Source: Rhodococcus sp. KBS0724 (lineage in GTDB: Bacteria; Actinomycetota; Actinomycetes; Mycobacteriales; Mycobacteriaceae). From it: a stretch of 64,000 nt of DNA. This document shows positions 20,300-35,791 of the stretch, piece by piece. Positions within the stretch are counted from its first letter, which is position 1. Each line of letters opens with the position of its first letter. The position numbers were made by a program, and so were the translations under genes. The notes under the pieces were generated by a model. It had not been told where the DNA came from and searched no databases. It worked only from the letters and a program-made list of their open reading frames with translations. The stretch is taken from NCBI RefSeq assembly GCF_005938745.2, contig NZ_VCBX02000001.1, positions 3,134,001 through 3,198,000 on the forward strand, given 5' to 3'.

Positions 20300-20908
20300 G
20301 TGTTCACTGGAATTGTTGAAGAGCTTGGCGAAGTTGTCGCCAAGGAAGAACTGGTCGACGCGGCGCGCTTCACGGTGCGCGGACCGCTGGTCACCTCCGA
20401 TGCCGGTCATGGTGATTCCATCGCGGTGAACGGCGTCTGCCTCACCGTTGTCGACGTCCTCGCCGACGGTTCCTTCACTGCAGATGTCATGCAGGAGACG
20501 CTGAACCGTTCGAGCCTCGCGAGCCTGGCGGTGGGCAGCCGCGTGAATCTCGAACGCGCAGCAGCACTCAACAGTCGTCTCGGTGGTCATCTCGTGCAGG
20601 GCCACGTCGACGGTACCGGCCACGTCATTTCGCGTTCGCCGTCCGAGAACTGGGAGGTCGTGCGCATCTCGCTGCCCGATTCCATTTCGCGTTACGTGGT
20701 GGAGAAGGGTTCGATCACCGTCGACGGTGTGTCCCTGACGGTGTCGGCGCTGGGCGGTGAGCGTGGGTTCGAGTACTTCGAGATCTCACTCATCCCGACC
20801 ACGTTGGAGTTGACGACGCTCGGAACCGCGACCATCGGCACTCCGGTCAATCTCGAGGTTGACGTGATCGCGAAATACGTCGAACGGTTGCACGCTGCCG
20901 GTAGGTAG
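20300..20908 (+). CDS. ribE: Riboflavin synthase alpha chain
   Basis: Dismutates two 6,7-dimethyl-8-ribityllumazine molecules into riboflavin. The 202-residue protein has two lumazine-binding repeats, the first beginning FTGIVEELGEV with VNGVCLTV, the second including GHLVQGHVDGTG and ITVDGVSLTV. It starts at GTG 20300 after GAGGAG at 20286-20291. It is named ribC in some actinobacterial annotations. The gap to ribBA contains an imperfect 13-bp tandem repeat. Confidence 0.96.
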   Translation: MFTGIVEELGEVVAKEELVDAARFTVRGPLVTSDAGHGDSIAVNGVCLTVVDVLADGSFTADVMQETLNRSSLASLAVGSRVNLERAAALNSRLGGHLVQGHVDGTGHVISRSPSENWEVVRISLPDSISRYVVEKGSITVDGVSLTVSALGGERGFEYFEISLIPTTLELTTLGTATIGTPVNLEVDVIAKYVERLHAAGR

Positions 20909-20941
20909 GACCGCCTCGATCGGGCCTTGACGGACGGTCGT

Positions 20942-20991
20942 AGGGTTGGTAACAGGCTTGGTCAGTAGGCTTGGCCAGTAGGGTTGTCGGT
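20942..20991 (+). repeat. Imperfect 13-bp tandem repeat between ribE and ribBA
   Basis: AGGCTTGGTCAGT (20954-20966) and AGGCTTGGCCAGT (20967-20979) differ by one base, flanked by related but more divergent units AGGGTTGGTAAC (20942-20953) and AGGGTTGTCGGT (20980-20991). It fills much of the 151-base gap between ribE and ribBA. No riboswitch consensus is recognised there. Confidence 0.7.
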
Positions 20992-21059
20992 GCATCTACA
21001 TCGGATGTACTCGTTGTTTTCGATGATGACTAATAGTCAAGACTTTGGAGTGCGAGCAC

Positions 21060-23292
<2,233 letters not shown>

Positions 23293-23301
23293 CGTTCGCC
23301 T

Positions 23302-23343
23302 GACCGATTCGCCGCACACCACCAGTGTGTTTCCGAATCGGTC
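23302..23343 (+). terminator. Inverted repeat ending the riboflavin transcript
   Basis: GACCGATTC (23302-23310) and GAATCGGTC (23335-23343) are perfect 9-bp arms; the loop contains a second small CACAC/GTGTG stem. No T tract follows, and the uvrC start lies only 24 bases further. Confidence 0.55.
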
Positions 23344-23367
23344 GGTGCCGACGACTAACGTGGAACT

Positions 23368-25530
23368 GTGCCGGATCCCTCGACTTATCGCCCCGCCACC
23401 GGAACAATCCCGGTGGCGCCTGGCGTCTACAAATTTCGTGATCCGCATGGCCGGGTCATCTACGTCGGCAAGGCCAAGAGCCTCCGCTCACGTCTGAACT
23501 CGTACTTCGCGGACGTTACGACGCTCCATCCCCGTACCCGGCAGATGGTGACCACCGCCGGCAGTGTCGAGTGGACGGTCGTCAGCACCGAAGTCGAAGC
23601 GCTGCAACTCGAATACAACTGGATCAAGGAATTCGATCCACGGTTCAATGTCCGCTATCGCGACGACAAGACATACCCCGTTCTAGCGGTGACGCTGAAC
23701 GAGGAGTTTCCGCGGTTGTTCGTCTACCGCGGTCCCCGGCGCAAGGGCGTCCGATACTTTGGCCCGTACTCGCACGCGTGGGCCATCCGAGAAACACTCG
23801 ACCTCCTACTGCGGGTTTTCCCAGCCCGCACGTGTTCCGCCGGAGTGTTCAAGCGCCACAACCAGATCGGCAGACCCTGTCTGCTCGGGTACATCGACAA
23901 GTGTTCGGCGCCGTGTGTCGGCCGTGTCAGTCCTGAGGAGCACCGACAGATCGTCGAGGATTTCTGCGACTTCCTCGCCGGTCGGACCGACAAGTTGGTG
24001 CGCGACCTCGAGAAGAAGATGCAGCAGGCGTCCGATGATCTCGATTTCGAGACCGCGGCGCGGCTGCGCGACGACATCGGAGCCCTCCGGAAGGCACTCG
24101 AAAAGCAGGCCGTGGTGCTCGGCGACGGCACCGATGCCGACCTCGTCGCGTTTGCGACCGACGATCTCGAGGCCGCGGTGCAGGTCTTCCATGTGCGCGG
24201 CGGCCGGGTGCGTGGCCAACGCGGCTGGGTCGTGGAGAAGGCCGGCGACGCCATCGACTGGGCTGCTCTCGATGCAGACTCCGACCTCCCGATTCTGGTC
24301 GAGCAGTTCTTGACCCAGTTCTACGGTGAGCAGGCATCTCTCGAACCGGGTAGCAATCCCGAATCGGGTTCGAGCGCCGTTCCCCGTGAAGTGCTGGTTC
24401 CGGTGCTTCCGCCCAACGCCGCCGAGATCCAGGTGTGGCTCAGTACCCTTCGTGGTTCTCAGGTTCAACTGCGCGTTCCGCAGCGCGGCGACAAGAAGGA
24501 TCTCGCCGAAACCGTACAGCGCAATGCGAAAGAAGCTCTGGCGCAACACAAACTCAAGCGAGCCGGAGATTTCACGTCACGGTCGGCCGCACTTCAAGGT
24601 ATCCAGGAAGCCCTCGATCTGGACTCGGCTCCGCTGCGTATCGAGTGCGTCGACATCAGTCACGTTCAGGGCACCGACGTGGTTGCATCGCTCGTCGTGT
24701 TCGAGGACGGCTTGCCCCGCAAATCCGATTACCGTCACTACGCGATCAAGGAAGCTGCCGGCGACGGGCACTCGGACGACGTCGCGAGCATCGCCGAGAT
24801 TACGCGTCGACGGTTCCTCCGCCACAACCGTGACCTCGGGATCCTGGCCAATTCGGCCGCGGGTATGGACGCCGACGGCGGCGATCTGGCACCGGAGGCG
24901 GCGATCGATCCTCAGACCGGACGCCCTCGGCGCTTTGCGTATCCACCGAATCTGTTTGTGGTCGACGGCGGCGCGCCGCAGGTCAATGCCGCCGCTGCCG
25001 TGCTCGACGAGCTCGGTGTCACCGACGTCGCCGTTGTCGGGCTCGCCAAACGACTCGAAGAAGTGTGGGTTCCCAACGAAGAGGATCCGGTGATCCTGCC
25101 TCGGACCAGTGAATCGCTGTACTTGCTGCAACGGATCCGCGACGAAGCGCACCGCTTTGCCATCACCTTCCACCGCAGCAAGCGTTCGCGGCGGATGACG
25201 GCGTCGGTGCTCGATTCGGTCAAGGGACTGGGGGAGACCCGGCGGACCGCTCTCGTGTCCCATTTCGGTTCCGTGGCAAAACTCAAGACCGCGACCGTCG
25301 AGGAGATCATGGAAGTACCCGGCATCGGTGCCGCCACGGCGCGGGCGGTCCTCGACGCGTTGGGCGGCGAACCTGCGCAGACCGCCAACCAAGCGGAAGC
25401 GCTACCGGCCGGGGTAGGGGATGATAAACAGGACGTGGAGTTCGAAATGTCGGATCAGTTGGTTCGGCAGGTGCCGGACTCCGTGTCGAGTGAACCATCC
25501 ATATCGACGACAGGGCAGAGTGCCGAGTGA
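23368..25530 (+). CDS. uvrC: Excinuclease ABC subunit C
   Basis: Endonuclease subunit of nucleotide excision repair that makes the 3' and 5' incisions. The 720-residue protein has the N-terminal GIY-YIG nuclease ([20 protein letters not shown], residues 19-38), the cysteine pair region of [14 protein letters not shown], a UVR helical-hairpin domain near 210-245, the RNase H-like C-terminal nuclease with [13 protein letters not shown] and [10 protein letters not shown], and tandem HhH motifs near 600-660. A Glu/Ser-rich tail of about 50 residues follows. The stop overlaps rapZ by four bases. Confidence 0.97.
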   Translation: MPDPSTYRPATGTIPVAPGVYKFRDPHGRVIYVGKAKSLRSRLNSYFADVTTLHPRTRQMVTTAGSVEWTVVSTEVEALQLEYNWIKEFDPRFNVRYRDDKTYPVLAVTLNEEFPRLFVYRGPRRKGVRYFGPYSHAWAIRETLDLLLRVFPARTCSAGVFKRHNQIGRPCLLGYIDKCSAPCVGRVSPEEHRQIVEDFCDFLAGRTDKLVRDLEKKMQQASDDLDFETAARLRDDIGALRKALEKQAVVLGDGTDADLVAFATDDLEAAVQVFHVRGGRVRGQRGWVVEKAGDAIDWAALDADSDLPILVEQFLTQFYGEQASLEPGSNPESGSSAVPREVLVPVLPPNAAEIQVWLSTLRGSQVQLRVPQRGDKKDLAETVQRNAKEALAQHKLKRAGDFTSRSAALQGIQEALDLDSAPLRIECVDISHVQGTDVVASLVVFEDGLPRKSDYRHYAIKEAAGDGHSDDVASIAEITRRRFLRHNRDLGILANSAAGMDADGGDLAPEAAIDPQTGRPRRFAYPPNLFVVDGGAPQVNAAAAVLDELGVTDVAVVGLAKRLEEVWVPNEEDPVILPRTSESLYLLQRIRDEAHRFAITFHRSKRSRRMTASVLDSVKGLGETRRTALVSHFGSVAKLKTATVEEIMEVPGIGAATARAVLDALGGEPAQTANQAEALPAGVGDDKQDVEFEMSDQLVRQVPDSVSSEPSISTTGQSAE

Positions 25531-26426
25531 CCACAGACAGCGCAAACGACAGCCGAACCATGGACTTTCTACTGGTCACGGGACTGTCCGGCGCCGGACT
25601 CAGTACTGCAGCCAAGGTGCTCGAAGACCTCGGCTGGTATGTGGCGGACAACTTGCCGCCTGAATTGATCTCGCGGATGGTGGGATTGAGCCTGACGTCC
25701 GATCCACCGGTCGACCGACTTGCCGTGGTCATCGACGTGCGGTCTCGGTTGTTCACCGGTGATCTCGGCTCGGTTCTCACGGAATTGGAAGCCGCGCCGA
25801 TCCACACGCGTGTCCTGTATCTGGAGGCGTCCGACGACGTTCTGATCAGGCGGTTCGAGCAGGTCCGCCGTAGTCACCCGCTGCAGAACGAGGGTGTCGA
25901 CGGCACACTCGCCGAAGGTATCGCGGCCGAGCGTCGGCAGCTGGCCGTGGTCAAGGCCGCCGCCGACTTGGTTATCGACACGTCTGCGCTCAAGGCGCAT
26001 CAGTTGCGGCAGAAGATCGAAACGGCTTTCGGGGTCGAGGCGAACCGAACCATGAAGGTCACGGTGCAGTCGTTCGGCTTCAAATACGGCTTGCCCATCG
26101 ACGCGGACCTCGTGTGCGACGTGCGTTTCCTGCCGAATCCGCACTGGATTCCCGAACTCCGTGATCACACGGGCCAGGAGGCCGGAGTCCGCGATTACGT
26201 CCTGTCGCAGGACGGTGCCGAGGACTACCTCGACACCTATCTGCATCTGCTCGAACTGACGATCGCCGGATATCGTCGAGAAGGAAAGCGCTACATGACA
26301 ATTGCTGTGGGCTGCACCGGTGGCAAGCACCGAAGTGTGGCCATGTCCGAAGCTCTCGCACTCAAGTTGGGCAACGAGGCCGATATCGCGGTCAGCATCG
26401 TGCACCGAGATCTGGGCCGCGAATGA
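25527..26426 (+). CDS. rapZ: RapZ-type nucleotide-binding protein
   Basis: Homologue of RapZ/YvcJ, an RNA-binding or regulatory P-loop protein; in E. coli it controls glucosamine-6-phosphate synthase RNA stability. The 299-residue protein has the fold and C-terminal region [15 protein letters not shown] near residues 263-277, but the Walker A loop is GLSGAGLST with Leu25 where lysine is usual. Related actinobacterial proteins also have altered residues here. GTG 25527 overlaps the uvrC stop, and the gene overlaps yvcK by four bases. Confidence 0.93.
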   Translation: MTTDSANDSRTMDFLLVTGLSGAGLSTAAKVLEDLGWYVADNLPPELISRMVGLSLTSDPPVDRLAVVIDVRSRLFTGDLGSVLTELEAAPIHTRVLYLEASDDVLIRRFEQVRRSHPLQNEGVDGTLAEGIAAERRQLAVVKAAADLVIDTSALKAHQLRQKIETAFGVEANRTMKVTVQSFGFKYGLPIDADLVCDVRFLPNPHWIPELRDHTGQEAGVRDYVLSQDGAEDYLDTYLHLLELTIAGYRREGKRYMTIAVGCTGGKHRSVAMSEALALKLGNEADIAVSIVHRDLGRE

Positions 26427-27468
26427 ACGGATCGACGCAGCAGGATCTTCGGGAACCCGCAGTTGTCGCTCTTGGTGGTGGGCACGGATTGTTTGCGACG
26501 CTGCAAGCTGTTCGCCGGTTCACCGTCGACGTGACTGCGGTGGTCACCGTCGCGGACGACGGCGGTTCGTCCGGCCGCTTGCGCGCTGAACTCGGTGTGA
26601 TTCCGCCTGGTGATCTTCGGATGGCGTTGGCGGCGTTGGCTGCCGACGAACCGGAGGTCAGGGACTGGACGCGCACCATCCAGCATCGATTCGGTGGTGT
26701 GGGTGCGTTGGCCGGGCATTCGGTGGGCAACTTGATTCTGGCCGGCCTCACCGAGGTGCTCGGTGACCCGGTCAAGGCGCTGGACGAGATGGCGCGACTG
26801 TTGCGGGTGCGTGGACGAGTGCTGCCCATGTCGCCGATCGCGCTCGACATCGAAGCCGACGTTCAGGGTTTGGAGGAAGACCCGCGCGTCAGTCGCTGTA
26901 TCCGCGGTCAGGTCGCTGTGGCGACCACGCCGGGAAAGGTACGACGCGTACGCCTGTTGCCGGCCAGTCCGCCCGCGAGTCCGGACGCGGTGGATGCAAT
27001 CGGGCGCGCTGACCTCGTCGTGCTCGGGCCTGGTTCGTGGTTTTCCAGTGTCATCCCACACGTGCTCGTCCCGGAATTGGTGGAGGCTCTCTCGTCCACC
27101 GAAGCCCGAAAGGTGCTCGTTCTCAATCTCGCCCCGGAACCAGGGGAGACCGCCGGATTCTCGGCCGAGCGTCATCTGCACGTACTCTCCCAGCATGTGC
27201 CCGATTTCCGGGTCGATTACGTCGTCGTCGATTCCGCGTCGGTTCCGCCGGGGCGCGAACGTGAACATCTGGCGCGGGCGGCGCAACAATTCCAGGCCGA
27301 AGTCCGATATGCGGATGTCGCCGACACCGCAGCGGGGTCGGCACATATCCACGATCCGGTGAAACTCGCCGAGGTCCTCGTCCAACTGGCCGGGCGGACA
27401 AGCGCTCTCGAACCCGCCAGCGGGGTCGGCACCGATCATTCAGCAGCAGAACAGAGGGAGAACACTTC

Positions 27469-27478
<10 letters not shown>
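26423..27478 (+). CDS. yvcK: YvcK/CofD-like protein (gluconeogenesis factor family)
   Basis: A 351-residue member of the CofD-like family associated with cell wall and gluconeogenic growth in Bacillus, where it binds UDP-sugars. Family motifs are [15 protein letters not shown] near residue 13 (nucleotide-sugar binding), [22 protein letters not shown] (which I quote only by its ends: VADDGGSS and GVIPPGD), and [19 protein letters not shown]. The end overlaps whiA by ten bases and the start overlaps rapZ. The rapZ-yvcK-whiA order is conserved across actinobacteria and firmicutes. Confidence 0.94.
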
Positions 27479-29641
<2,163 letters not shown>

Positions 29642-29658
29642 GCGGAGTTTCGATAACA

Positions 29659-30870
29659 GTGGCAGTTCAGACGCTGAAGGATCTGCTGGACGCTGGGGTC
29701 GAGGGGCGCACCGTACTGGTGCGGTCCGACCTCAACGTCCCGTTGGATGGCGGAGAAATCACGGACCCGGGCCGCATCGTCGCGTCCGCTCCCACCTTGC
29801 GGGCACTTGCCGAGGGTGGAGCGAAGGTCATCGTGACCGCGCACCTCGGGCGCCCCGACGGTCAGCCCGACCCCAAGTTCTCCCTCGCACCGGTTGCCGC
29901 GAAGCTGGCCGAAATCCTCGGTCGCAACGTGCAACTCGCCGGTGACGTCGTGGGACAGGACGCGCTGGCTCGTTCCGAAGGACTCACCGACGGTGACGTC
30001 CTGATGCTCGAGAACATCCGTTTCGACCCTCGCGAGACCAGCAAGGACGAAGCCGAGCGGGTCAAGCTCGCCAAGGCTCTCGTCGAGCTGGTCGGTGACG
30101 ACGGCGCATTCGTCTCCGACGGATTCGGTGTTGTTCACCGCAAGCAGGCGTCGGTCTTCGACGTCGCGAAGCTGCTCCCGCACTACGCGGGTTACCTGGT
30201 CGGCGCCGAGGTCGAGGTGCTCGCCAAGCTCACGCAGGACGCAGCGCGTCCGTACGCGGTGGTGCTCGGTGGCTCCAAGGTTTCGGACAAGCTGGCTGTC
30301 ATCGAGGCGCTCGCCCCCAAGGTCGACACACTGGTGATCGGCGGCGGAATGTTCTACACGTTCCTCGCGGCTCAGGGTGTGTCCGTGGGCAATTCGCTGT
30401 GCGAAGAGTCCATGATCGAGACCTGCAAGGGTCTCCTCGACCGGTACGCAGACGTCATCCACATCCCTCAGGATGTTGTTGTCGCGGACTCCTTCTCGGC
30501 TGATGCCGAGTCGAAGATCGTGCCCTTCGACAAGATTCCCGACGGCTGGATGGGTCTGGACATCGGACCGGAGTCGGTCAAGCGCTTCGCCGCGATCCTG
30601 ACCGGAGCCAAGACGGTGTTCTGGAACGGCCCGATGGGCGTGTTCGAGTTCCCGAAGTTCGAGGCAGGCACCCGTGGTGTTGCCGAGGCAATCGTCGAAG
30701 CAACCGCCAAGGGCGCGTTCAGCGTTGTCGGCGGCGGCGACTCAGCTGCGGCTGTCCGTCAGCTCGGAATCCCGGACGAAGGCTTCTCGCACATTTCCAC
30801 CGGCGGCGGCGCTTCCCTCGAATACCTCGAGGGCAAAGAGCTTCCCGGCATCGCAGTACTGGAAGGCTGA
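29659..30870 (+). CDS. pgk: Phosphoglycerate kinase
   Basis: Transfers phosphate from 1,3-bisphosphoglycerate to ADP. The 403-residue protein starts at GTG 29659, [13 protein letters not shown], and shows [13 protein letters not shown], the basic-patch segment [16 protein letters not shown]-like [22 protein letters not shown], and [11 protein letters not shown] followed by [16 protein letters not shown] lies at 29641-29647, about eleven bases before the start. The spacing to gap is 17 bases and to tpiA six bases. Confidence 0.97.
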   Translation: MAVQTLKDLLDAGVEGRTVLVRSDLNVPLDGGEITDPGRIVASAPTLRALAEGGAKVIVTAHLGRPDGQPDPKFSLAPVAAKLAEILGRNVQLAGDVVGQDALARSEGLTDGDVLMLENIRFDPRETSKDEAERVKLAKALVELVGDDGAFVSDGFGVVHRKQASVFDVAKLLPHYAGYLVGAEVEVLAKLTQDAARPYAVVLGGSKVSDKLAVIEALAPKVDTLVIGGGMFYTFLAAQGVSVGNSLCEESMIETCKGLLDRYADVIHIPQDVVVADSFSADAESKIVPFDKIPDGWMGLDIGPESVKRFAAILTGAKTVFWNGPMGVFEFPKFEAGTRGVAEAIVEATAKGAFSVVGGGDSAAAVRQLGIPDEGFSHISTGGGASLEYLEGKELPGIAVLEG

Positions 30871-30876
30871 TCCGAC

Positions 30877-31665
30877 ATGGCACGTAAGCCGTTGATCGCC
30901 GGCAACTGGAAGATGAATCTGAACCACCTCGAGGCTATCGCCCTGGTGCAGAAGATCGCCTTCTCCTTGCCCGCGAAGTACTTCGACAAAGTGGACGTCA
31001 CGGTTATCCCGCCGTTCACCGACATCCGTAGCGTCCAGACGCTGATCGAGGGCGACAAGCTCCTGCTCACGTACGGCGCGCAGGACGTCTCCGCTCAGGA
31101 CAGCGGCGCATTCACCGGCGAGATCAGCGGCTCCATGCTGGCCAAGCTCGGATGCACCTACGTCGTGGTCGGGCACTCGGAGCGTCGCACCCTGCACGGT
31201 GAGACCAACGAGCTTGTCCTCGCCAAGACCAAGGCTGCTCTGAAGAACGACCTGACACCGATTGTGTGCATCGGTGAAGGCCTCGAGATCCGCGAAGCGG
31301 GCGACCATGTCGCGTACAACGTGGAACAGCTCAAGGGTTCGTTGGCTGGCCTGAGCGCGGAGGAGATCTCCAAGATCGTCATCGCGTACGAGCCTGTCTG
31401 GGCCATCGGTACCGGCCGTGTCGCTTCTGCCGAGGACGCTCAGGAAGTGTGCGCAGCGGTTCGCGGCACCATCGCCGAGCTTGCCGACGCAGACGTAGCT
31501 GCAGGCGTACGTGTTCTGTACGGCGGTAGCGTCAGCTCCAAGAATGTCGGAGAGATTGTCGGCCAGGCCGACGTCGACGGCGCTCTTGTCGGTGGGGCTT
31601 CGCTCAAGGCGGACGAGTTCGCCACGTTGTCTGCGATTGCAGCCGGCGGGCCGCTTCCCAGCTAG
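30877..31665 (+). CDS. tpiA: Triosephosphate isomerase
   Basis: Interconverts dihydroxyacetone phosphate and glyceraldehyde 3-phosphate. The 262-residue TIM barrel has the catalytic residues Lys12 (GNWKMN), His100 (VVVGHSERR) and Glu172 ([12 protein letters not shown]), and the phosphate loop YGGSVSSKN. It is the last gene of gap-pgk-tpiA, ending before a strong terminator. Confidence 0.97.
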   Translation: MARKPLIAGNWKMNLNHLEAIALVQKIAFSLPAKYFDKVDVTVIPPFTDIRSVQTLIEGDKLLLTYGAQDVSAQDSGAFTGEISGSMLAKLGCTYVVVGHSERRTLHGETNELVLAKTKAALKNDLTPIVCIGEGLEIREAGDHVAYNVEQLKGSLAGLSAEEISKIVIAYEPVWAIGTGRVASAEDAQEVCAAVRGTIAELADADVAAGVRVLYGGSVSSKNVGEIVGQADVDGALVGGASLKADEFATLSAIAAGGPLPS

Positions 31666-31681
31666 CGTGTGATCTGAAACG

Positions 31682-31722
31682 AACTGTGGGCGCGTAACCG
31701 AAATGGTTAGGCGCCCACAGTT
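31682..31722. terminator. Strong terminator between convergent tpiA and phosphatase genes
   Basis: AACTGTGGGCGC (31682-31693) and GCGCCCACAGTT (31711-31722) form a perfect 12-bp stem, with an inner TAACC/GGTTA stem and TTTT directly after. It lies between the tpiA stop and the stop of the opposite-strand phosphatase, so it may act in both directions. Confidence 0.88.
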
Positions 31723-31733
31723 TTCTGCATGTG

Positions 31734-32516
31734 TCAGGCGATCAGTTTCGATCCGAGAGCGTCGATGGTGTCGGTGCTGAGACCGAGTCCGGCGTGTAGA
31801 TAGTTCTCGATCGAGGAGAAGCTGGCGTCAACCTGCTCGAAGGCCGCACCGAGGTAACTTTCCTCGACAGTCAACATGACACGAACCACGTCGGCCCGAC
31901 CGATCACTGCCGTTCGAGCAATACGCTCGGCAGCCGCATCGACGTAGGCCGCGGAGTAGGTGTTGGTGAGCAGGTAGTCGTCGACGATGGTTTCCTGCGG
32001 CACGCCTGCAAGCGTCTGCAGCAATGCGGCCGCCCAACCCGTGCGGTCCTTTCCGGCGGTGCAGTGGAACAACTGGGGTCCCGGTGTTGTCGCGAGCGCG
32101 GTAAGCAACTGGGAGAACCCGGCGCGCGTCGCGTCGTCGGTCACAAAACTGCGATTGAGTTCTCGCATGAACTCCTGCGCAGAGTCGACGGTGCGGATCG
32201 CCAGAGCTGCGTTCTGAATTGTTCCCGGAAGAATCGGGATGTGCGTGTACTTCGCGACGGAGAGAATGGTGTCGGGGGTTTCGGCGGCCTCGGCTTCGGA
32301 GCGAACGTCGTAGACGGCAGTCAAACCCAATGATTCGACGACAGCCAGGTCCGCAACAGTGGGGGTGAGGACGTTGGCACGGTAGAAGACACCGCGCCGC
32401 ATGGTGGTCCCGCTCGAAGTCATGTATCCGTTTCCGGCGACGTCTCGGAAGTTGTGGACGGATTCGAGACGCGGAGTGCTCTCGTGTGTTGTGGGACCGG
32501 TGGTGTCGGTGTGCAT
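31734..32516 (-). CDS. PtpB-like tyrosine/lipid phosphatase
   Basis: A 260-residue phosphatase of the Y_phosphatase3 family that includes the secreted mycobacterial virulence enzyme PtpB. The P-loop is HCTAGKDRTG, with Cys152 as nucleophile and Arg158; Asp156 and Lys155 in the loop are features of the family with triple phosphatase activity. The N-terminal NFRDVAGNGY and the fold segment YDVRSEAEAAETPD are also typical. No signal peptide is visible. It is convergent with tpiA, and its upstream region is shared with nothing on the same strand. Confidence 0.92.
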   Translation of the reverse strand: MHTDTTGPTTHESTPRLESVHNFRDVAGNGYMTSSGTTMRRGVFYRANVLTPTVADLAVVESLGLTAVYDVRSEAEAAETPDTILSVAKYTHIPILPGTIQNAALAIRTVDSAQEFMRELNRSFVTDDATRAGFSQLLTALATTPGPQLFHCTAGKDRTGWAAALLQTLAGVPQETIVDDYLLTNTYSAAYVDAAAERIARTAVIGRADVVRVMLTVEESYLGAAFEQVDASFSSIENYLHAGLGLSTDTIDALGSKLIA

Positions 32517-32702
32517 CAGAACAAGCCTTCCGAAGGTGATGTCGCGTCACTTCGAAACTAGCGGGCCGGAAACTCGGAGTTGTGATCGGTACCACCGAAC
32601 GAGACATCTTGTCGCACGGGTATGTGGTCGAGTTAGCTGTGATCGCCTGTATGGTGTTATCGGTTGTAGTTGTCCCTATTGGATTGGTGGCCGTAGACAG
32701 AC

Positions 32703-32936
32703 ATGGAACTGTTCTTGGATATCCTGCTGGTCATCACCAGCTTGCTCTTGATTCTGCTGGTGCTGTTGCATCGCGCCAAGGGCGGCGGCCTGTCGAGCCT
32801 GTTCGGTGGCGGTGTCCAGTCCAGCCTGTCCGGATCGACAGTGGTCGAGAAGAACCTCGACAGATTGACTGTCTTCACCGCTCTGATCTGGGTCATCTCG
32901 ATCATCGGCATCGGCTTGGAGATCAAGTTCGCCTGA
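32703..32936 (+). CDS. secG: Preprotein translocase subunit SecG
   Basis: Accessory membrane subunit of SecYEG that aids protein export. The 77-residue protein has two membrane segments (about residues 3-22 and 56-74) around the conserved cytoplasmic loop HRAKGGGLSSLFGGG and SLSGSTVVEKNLDR. ATG 32703 is the only suitable start. It lies between the glycolytic block and ppc, as in other actinobacteria. A hairpin follows at 32964-32985. Confidence 0.96.
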   Translation: MELFLDILLVITSLLLILLVLLHRAKGGGLSSLFGGGVQSSLSGSTVVEKNLDRLTVFTALIWVISIIGIGLEIKFA

Positions 32937-32963
32937 TCGCCACCCGTCACGTCTTTCACCCGG

Positions 32964-32985
32964 AACCCCGCCATCGAGCGGGGTT
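32964..32985 (+). terminator. Stem-loop after secG
   Basis: AACCCCGC (32964-32971) and GCGGGGTT (32978-32985) form a perfect 8-bp stem with a six-base loop, followed by a T-containing tail. It separates secG from ppc. Confidence 0.75.
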
Positions 32986-33010
32986 CTCGGTTTCCGTTGA
33001 TAATTGAACA

Positions 33011-35791
33011 ATGACCGAATTTGTTTCGAATCAGCATCGTGAAACGCCACGCGAGGCCACCGAGCCATTGCGTGAAGACATTCGGCTTCTCGGCGGGATA
33101 CTTGGGCAGATTGTTCGCGAACAAGCCGGCGACACCGTATTCGATCTTGTCGAACGCGCCCGGGTGGAGTCGTTCCGAGTGCGCCGGTCGGAAATTGACC
33201 GCGCCGAACTGGTGTCGTTGTTCGCAGGCGTCAGCACCGCCGACGCCATCCCGGTGATCCGGGCGTTCAGCCACTTCGCCCTGCTCGCCAATCTGGCCGA
33301 GGACATCCACCGTGAGCGTCGGCGCGCCATTCACATCAATGCCGGCGAACCGCCGCGTGACAGCACTCTGGCAGCCACCTACAGCAAACTCGACGGTGCC
33401 GACATCACTTCAGCGACCGTCGAAGAAGCACTGCGCGGCGCCCTCGTCTCACCCGTCATCACTGCTCATCCGACGGAAACGCGTCGACGGACAGTGTTCG
33501 AAACTCAGTCCCGCATCACCGAACTGATGCGCTACCGCGAGCGCACAGCCCTGAGCGTCGGCGAAACCGCGGACGTCGACCTGGATTTGCGTCGACAGAT
33601 TCTCACTCTCTGGCAGACCGCGCTGATCCGGCTCTCGCGCCTACGCATTCAGGATGAGATCGAAGTGGGATTGCGCTACTACGACGCAGCCCTGTTCGAG
33701 GTCATTCCCAAGATCAATGCCGAAGTGCGCAAGGCACTTCGAAGCAGATGGCCCGACGCAGATCTCCTGCGTGAGCCGATCTTGCGTCCGGGTTCCTGGA
33801 TCGGTGGCGACCGCGACGGTAATCCATATGTGACGGGGGAGATCGTGCAACGTGCGACGACGCGCGCTGCCGCCACCGCGATCGAGCATCACCTCGCCGA
33901 ACTCGAACATCTCGAGCGTGAGCTGTCGATGTCGGCGCGACTGGTCACGGTGACACCGGAATTGGATCTTCTGGCATCGACCTCGGGGGACGATTCGGTG
34001 TTCCGGGCGGACGAACCCTACCGTCGAGCCGTCCGGGGAATCCGTGGACGACTCACCGCCACCGGCCTTTCCGTCCTGGGGGAGTTGCCGGCGCACGGCG
34101 TCGACTCCGGCCTCGAGGCATACGTCGAACCCGCGGAACTTCAGCACGATCTAGCCGTCATCGACACATCGCTGCGTCGCAACGGTGACGCGGTGATTGC
34201 CGACGATCGACTGGAGCGTCTGCGAGAAGCAGTGGAGGTGTTCGGTTTTCACCTTTCGGGGCTGGATATGCGGCAGAACTCGGAAGTTCATGAGAGCGTC
34301 GTAGCCGAGTTGTTGGCGTGGTCGGGTGTTCACCCGGATTACTCGTCTTTGTCGGAATCGGAGCGAGTGGACGTGCTCTCTGCCGAACTGACCACCCGTC
34401 GGCCGTTGACGTCGCCGGACGCAGAGTTTTCCGAACTGACGACAAAAGAACTGGCGATCATGCACGCCGGTGCCAAGGCGATTCGGGTTCTGGGCGCAGG
34501 TGCCGTTCCCAACTACATCATCAGCATGTGCAGCTCGGTGAGCGACATGCTCGAGGCTGCGGTCCTGCTCAAAGAGGTGGGGGTTCTCGATCCGGGTGTC
34601 GGCGGCGATCCGTCATGCCCAATCGGCATTGTTCCCTTGTTCGAGACGATCGAGGACTTGCAGGGCGGCGCCGCCACACTGCTGGCCACGCTCGATATTC
34701 CGATCTACCGCGCAATTGTCACGTCGAGGGGCAACAGCCAAGAGGTGATGCTCGGGTATTCGGATTCCAACAAGGACGGCGGATACCTGGCTGCCAACTG
34801 GGCGCTGTACCGCGCAGAACTCGATCTGGTTGACGCTGCGCGGAAGAGTGGAATCCGGTTGCGGCTCTTCCACGGTCGCGGCGGAACCGTCGGGCGTGGC
34901 GGTGGACCCAGCTACGAGGCAATTCTCGCGCAACCTCCCGGAGCTGTCGAAGGTTCGCTGAGGATTACCGAGCAGGGCGAGGTGATCGCAGCGAAGTACG
35001 CCGAACCGCGGTTGGCTCATCGCAACCTCGAGACGCTCATAGCAGCGACATTGGAGTCGACGTTGCTCGACGTCGAAGGACTCGGCAACGACGCAGAGGC
35101 CGCGTACACCGTTCTGGATGAGCTTGCGGCCCTGGCTCGTACTGCCTACAGCGAATTGGTCCATGACACACCAGGATTCGTTCAGTACTTCGAGGCGTCG
35201 ACCCCGGTTGCAGAAATCGGTGCACTCAACATCGGTAGTCGGCCCGCGTCACGCAAGCAGACCAAGGCGATCTCCGATCTGCGCGCAATTCCGTGGGTAT
35301 TGTCCTGGAGTCAGTCACGCGTCATGCTGCCCGGGTGGTACGGCACCGGCGCGGCGTTCGAGCGGTGGATCGACGGCAACCCCGAGCGTGCGGCAACGCT
35401 GACCAGTTTGTACGAGAAGTGGCCGTTCTTCCGTACGGTGCTCTCGAACATGGCGATGGTGATGTCGAAATCCGACATGGGCTTGGCGGCCCGCTATGCC
35501 GAGCTGGTTCCCGACGTCGAACTGCGTGATCGGGTCTTCGGAATGATCACGGACGAGCATGCCCGAACTGTTCGGATGTACAAGGCGATCACGGGCTACG
35601 ACGATTTGTTCGCCGACAACTCAGGCCTGGAGCGTTCCGTCCACAACCGCTTCCCGTACCTCGAACCACTCAATCACCTGCAGGTCGAGTTGATCAGGCG
35701 CTACCGATCAGGTGACGAGAGTGACCAGGTCAGACGAGGCATTCAGCTGACCATGAACGGTTTGGCGACCGCCTTGCGCAACAGCGGCTAA
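33011..35791 (+). CDS. ppc: Phosphoenolpyruvate carboxylase
   Basis: Anaplerotic enzyme that adds bicarbonate to phosphoenolpyruvate to give oxaloacetate. The 926-residue protein has the catalytic His153 in [23 protein letters not shown], the glycine loop [40 protein letters not shown] and the C-terminal residues [14 protein letters not shown]. Length matches the family. It is monocistronic, beginning 25 bases after the secG hairpin. Confidence 0.97.
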   Translation: MTEFVSNQHRETPREATEPLREDIRLLGGILGQIVREQAGDTVFDLVERARVESFRVRRSEIDRAELVSLFAGVSTADAIPVIRAFSHFALLANLAEDIHRERRRAIHINAGEPPRDSTLAATYSKLDGADITSATVEEALRGALVSPVITAHPTETRRRTVFETQSRITELMRYRERTALSVGETADVDLDLRRQILTLWQTALIRLSRLRIQDEIEVGLRYYDAALFEVIPKINAEVRKALRSRWPDADLLREPILRPGSWIGGDRDGNPYVTGEIVQRATTRAAATAIEHHLAELEHLERELSMSARLVTVTPELDLLASTSGDDSVFRADEPYRRAVRGIRGRLTATGLSVLGELPAHGVDSGLEAYVEPAELQHDLAVIDTSLRRNGDAVIADDRLERLREAVEVFGFHLSGLDMRQNSEVHESVVAELLAWSGVHPDYSSLSESERVDVLSAELTTRRPLTSPDAEFSELTTKELAIMHAGAKAIRVLGAGAVPNYIISMCSSVSDMLEAAVLLKEVGVLDPGVGGDPSCPIGIVPLFETIEDLQGGAATLLATLDIPIYRAIVTSRGNSQEVMLGYSDSNKDGGYLAANWALYRAELDLVDAARKSGIRLRLFHGRGGTVGRGGGPSYEAILAQPPGAVEGSLRITEQGEVIAAKYAEPRLAHRNLETLIAATLESTLLDVEGLGNDAEAAYTVLDELAALARTAYSELVHDTPGFVQYFEASTPVAEIGALNIGSRPASRKQTKAISDLRAIPWVLSWSQSRVMLPGWYGTGAAFERWIDGNPERAATLTSLYEKWPFFRTVLSNMAMVMSKSDMGLAARYAELVPDVELRDRVFGMITDEHARTVRMYKAITGYDDLFADNSGLERSVHNRFPYLEPLNHLQVELIRRYRSGDESDQVRRGIQLTMNGLATALRNSG

